Assembly: GCF_000970285.1 (NCBI RefSeq)
Contig: NZ_CP009516.1
Coordinates: 2,955,036 to 3,019,035 of the forward strand
Length of the DNA stretch: 64,000 nucleotides
DNA from: Methanosarcina horonobensis HB-1 = JCM 15518
Lineage (GTDB): Archaea > Halobacteriota > Methanosarcinia > Methanosarcinales > Methanosarcinaceae
Direction of reading: 5' to 3'
A program made the translations under genes and the position numbers. Below are positions 62,351-64,000 of this stretch, piece by piece (position 1 is the stretch's first letter; the number at the start of each line of letters is the position of its first letter). Under the pieces are notes generated by a model, which was not told the origin of the DNA, searched no databases, and was given only the letters and a program-made list of their open reading frames with translations.

Positions 62351-63403
62351 TTACCATGTATCCCGTCTGGAATGTTCTGCCTGTCTGTAGATCTCTTCAG
62401 CTTCTGCATACTGCCCTTTCTCTTTCAGCAGGTTTCCATATCCGCAGAGGCTCCCAAAATGTCCGGGATCAAGTTCAAGTGCTTTTTTATACTGGACCTC
62501 AGCCTCGTGCCTGTGTCCGAATCTGGCAAGCAATCCTGCATATTCGCAGTGAGCTTCAACATCTTCAGGATTAATTTTAAGCGCATACCTGAAGTGCACC
62601 CTTGCCCCATGTACAATTCCATGTTCTGCAAGCAGACGAGCGTAAAAAACGTGAAGTTTTGGGCTTTCAGGATCTGCCTTGAGAGCTTCTATGTAATGGG
62701 CTTCGGCTTCAAAGGGCTCCCCTTTTTCTTCAAGAAGACGAGCATAGCGGAAATTTGACTCAACGTGCCCTGGGTCAAGTTCAAGAGCCCGAGTATAATG
62801 GTAATTTGCTTCGGTTTTTTGCCCGCGCCTGTAAAGCAAGATTCCGTACCCACAATGCGCTCCTACATGCCTCGGGTCAAGGAGAAGAGCTTTTTTGTAA
62901 GCTTCTTCTGACTTATCCAGTTGACCGAGCCTGTAAAGCAGGCAGCCATAGTTGCAGAGCGTATCCACATGGTAAGGGTGAAACTCAAAAGCTTTCTCAT
63001 ACTGAACTCTTGCATTATCCAGTTCCCCGATTCCAGCAAGTATGGCTCCATATCCGCAGAGGGCTTCTACATTTCCCGGATTTTCTTTAAGAATTTCTTT
63101 GAATTCTCTGGCAGCAGGGTCCCCTAGCCCGAGCAAAGAAGCCGTTTTCCCTGCCTCCATATGAGCATCTTCCCGCATTTTCCCTGAGAAAAGCAAAGCA
63201 GATGCCCTGGAAATTATGTACTTTTCCCTGTACATCTTATCGTTGCCGAAAATAAAGGAGAGTTTCAGCAGGGTATCCGGCGAAAGCGCGTGTTCACGTG
63301 AAAAAGAAATGACAAACTCAACGACCTCATCGAGATTAGATTTATCTTCTGCAACCTTTTCGATTACATGCAAAACCAGCTTGTCTACGGCATCTATCTC
63401 CAT
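62351..63403 (-). CDS. Tetratricopeptide-repeat protein
   Basis: 350 residues. The first 100 are a helical domain ('VDKLVLHVIEKVAEDKSNLD'); from about residue 110 there are seven 34-residue TPR units with the phrase GYGxLLxxxGxxxxAxxxYxxALxxDPxHV, ending 'LKEKGQYAEAEEIYRQAEH'. TPR arrays mediate protein-protein contacts; no catalytic domain or signal peptide is visible. ATG 63403 follows AGGAGGT at about nine bases; a TTG two codons upstream is possible. Confidence 0.88.
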   Translation of the reverse strand: MEIDAVDKLVLHVIEKVAEDKSNLDEVVEFVISFSREHALSPDTLLKLSFIFGNDKMYREKYIISRASALLFSGKMREDAHMEAGKTASLLGLGDPAAREFKEILKENPGNVEALCGYGAILAGIGELDNARVQYEKAFEFHPYHVDTLCNYGCLLYRLGQLDKSEEAYKKALLLDPRHVGAHCGYGILLYRRGQKTEANYHYTRALELDPGHVESNFRYARLLEEKGEPFEAEAHYIEALKADPESPKLHVFYARLLAEHGIVHGARVHFRYALKINPEDVEAHCEYAGLLARFGHRHEAEVQYKKALELDPGHFGSLCGYGNLLKEKGQYAEAEEIYRQAEHSRRDTW

Positions 63404-63899
63404 GCTCAAAAACCTCCTAAATTTTATAACTACAGTTAATTTATTTGGCTGGCTATAAATAATTAGCTATATTATATTGTCTGAATAAATTAGAAAAGAC
63501 AAAGTTAAAAAAGGCAGAAACCGGAGGAGATCGGAAAAAAGAGAACCGAAAATCAGATAGCTTCCGACCAACGGTTGATATGGCGAATATTATCTAAATA
63601 TTAAGAAAGATGTTTCATGCTTTTTCCCACACCATTAGTGATTACCACAACCTGCCAGCCAGATGATACATTTCTTGACCGCGCAACAGTTTTGAGTCCT
63701 CGAGTTATATAGCGTCTCACCTGCCTCTCTGACGGTGCCCATAAAAAGAGAAGAATAAAGCAGGTTAAACGGAGAACAGTAGTGCAAAAGTAATTAAAAA
63801 ACACAACCGGAATGATATTCGGGACAAATCGAATCGGAACTGAAGAGAAGATAAAAGTTTGAAAATAAAAAAGGATGAACCGAGTATGTGGTTGCCCTG
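63404..63899. other. Intergenic region
   Basis: AT-rich with no convincing gene. A leftward frame at 63601-63804 has no ribosome-binding site or recognisable domain. The promoter for the TPR gene lies at the left. Confidence 0.4.
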
Positions 63900-64000
63900 T
63901 TAGACCCTGTTTACATGCAGACTGTATCTCGGCTCCACATCATACATACCCTCAAGTTCTTCTTCAGTCAGGAAACCTCTGTCTATCAGCTTACTTAGGG
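63900..64000 (-). CDS. C-terminal end of an unidentified protein (runs off window)
   Basis: Reading leftwards from the window edge, one open frame gives LSKLIDRGFLTEEELEGMYD then VEPRYSLHVNRV and stop (63902-63900). The DRGFLTEEEL turn-helix is typical of the tails of many enzymes, so the family cannot be named from 32 residues. Confidence 0.5.
   Translation of the reverse strand, partial: LSKLIDRGFLTEEELEGMYDVEPRYSLHVNRV

Noticed and set aside
63601-63804. Leftward 67-codon frame
   Set aside because: No domain, no ribosome-binding site and unusual composition; probably chance.

Overview
The window looks like a piece of a Methanosarcina-type methanogen chromosome. The evidence is a complete F420-reducing hydrogenase operon in the order frhA-frhD-frhG-frhB, an archaeal class-1 release factor paralogue, TolB/PKD-type surface-protein remnants, an archaeal-type alanine dehydrogenase, AT-rich spacers, and an abundance of IS relics and decayed genes. 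The species cannot be fixed from the sequence alone. No rRNA, tRNA or CRISPR array was found.

Layout. 0-10 kb: a nickel/peptide-type solute-binding lipoprotein (cut by the window edge) followed by a methyltransferase; a relic that joins pieces of two other methyltransferases; a PEP-synthase-like phosphotransferase; a metallo-beta-lactamase/lamin-tail protein with a DUF3006 partner; a flavin amine oxidase. 10-14.5 kb: a nucleoside/cytosine deaminase, then the GC-rich frhADGB operon. 14.7-19.7 kb: a large STAND (NACHT) NTPase with an N-terminal restriction-endonuclease-like domain, split by an IS256-family element with an 8-bp target duplication; removing the element restores one open frame of about 1,233 codons. 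19.7-39.5 kb: an accessory region with toxin-antitoxin genes (VapBC, HicB, DUF433/DUF5615), a bacterial-looking MFS transporter and an Old Yellow Enzyme, aminosugar genes (nagA, ROK kinase), a GH130-like enzyme, a cytosolic polysaccharide deacetylase, a GyrI-like protein in a cassette-like setting and an unusual aRF1 paralogue. This stretch carries eight co-oriented copies of a roughly 70-bp stem-loop repeat and dispersed fragments of an frhB 3' end.

39.7-42.8 kb: an oxygen-defence module (Fur/PerR regulator, ferritin-like remnant, cytochrome bd oxidase cydAB). 43-46.5 kb: a large PocR/PAS/GAF histidine kinase flanked by direct repeats. 47-57.4 kb: VOC, NUDIX, decayed GNAT, three SAM methyltransferases, a protein with the residue pattern of a class I terpene synthase, and a second histidine kinase. 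58-64 kb: a decayed TolB/PKD surface protein, alanine dehydrogenase, a DUF434 protein, a 5'-truncated tnpB with an intact right end, a TPR protein, and the tail of a gene running off the window.

Strongest leads: (1) the IS-interrupted nuclease-NACHT-HEAT protein, a probable Avs/bNACHT-like anti-phage sensor; (2) the putative archaeal terpene synthase beside two methyltransferases; (3) the aRF1 paralogue with altered NIKS and YxCxxxF motifs but an intact GGQ; (4) the stem-loop repeat family with compensatory stem changes. All functions are read from motifs by eye; no database search was run.
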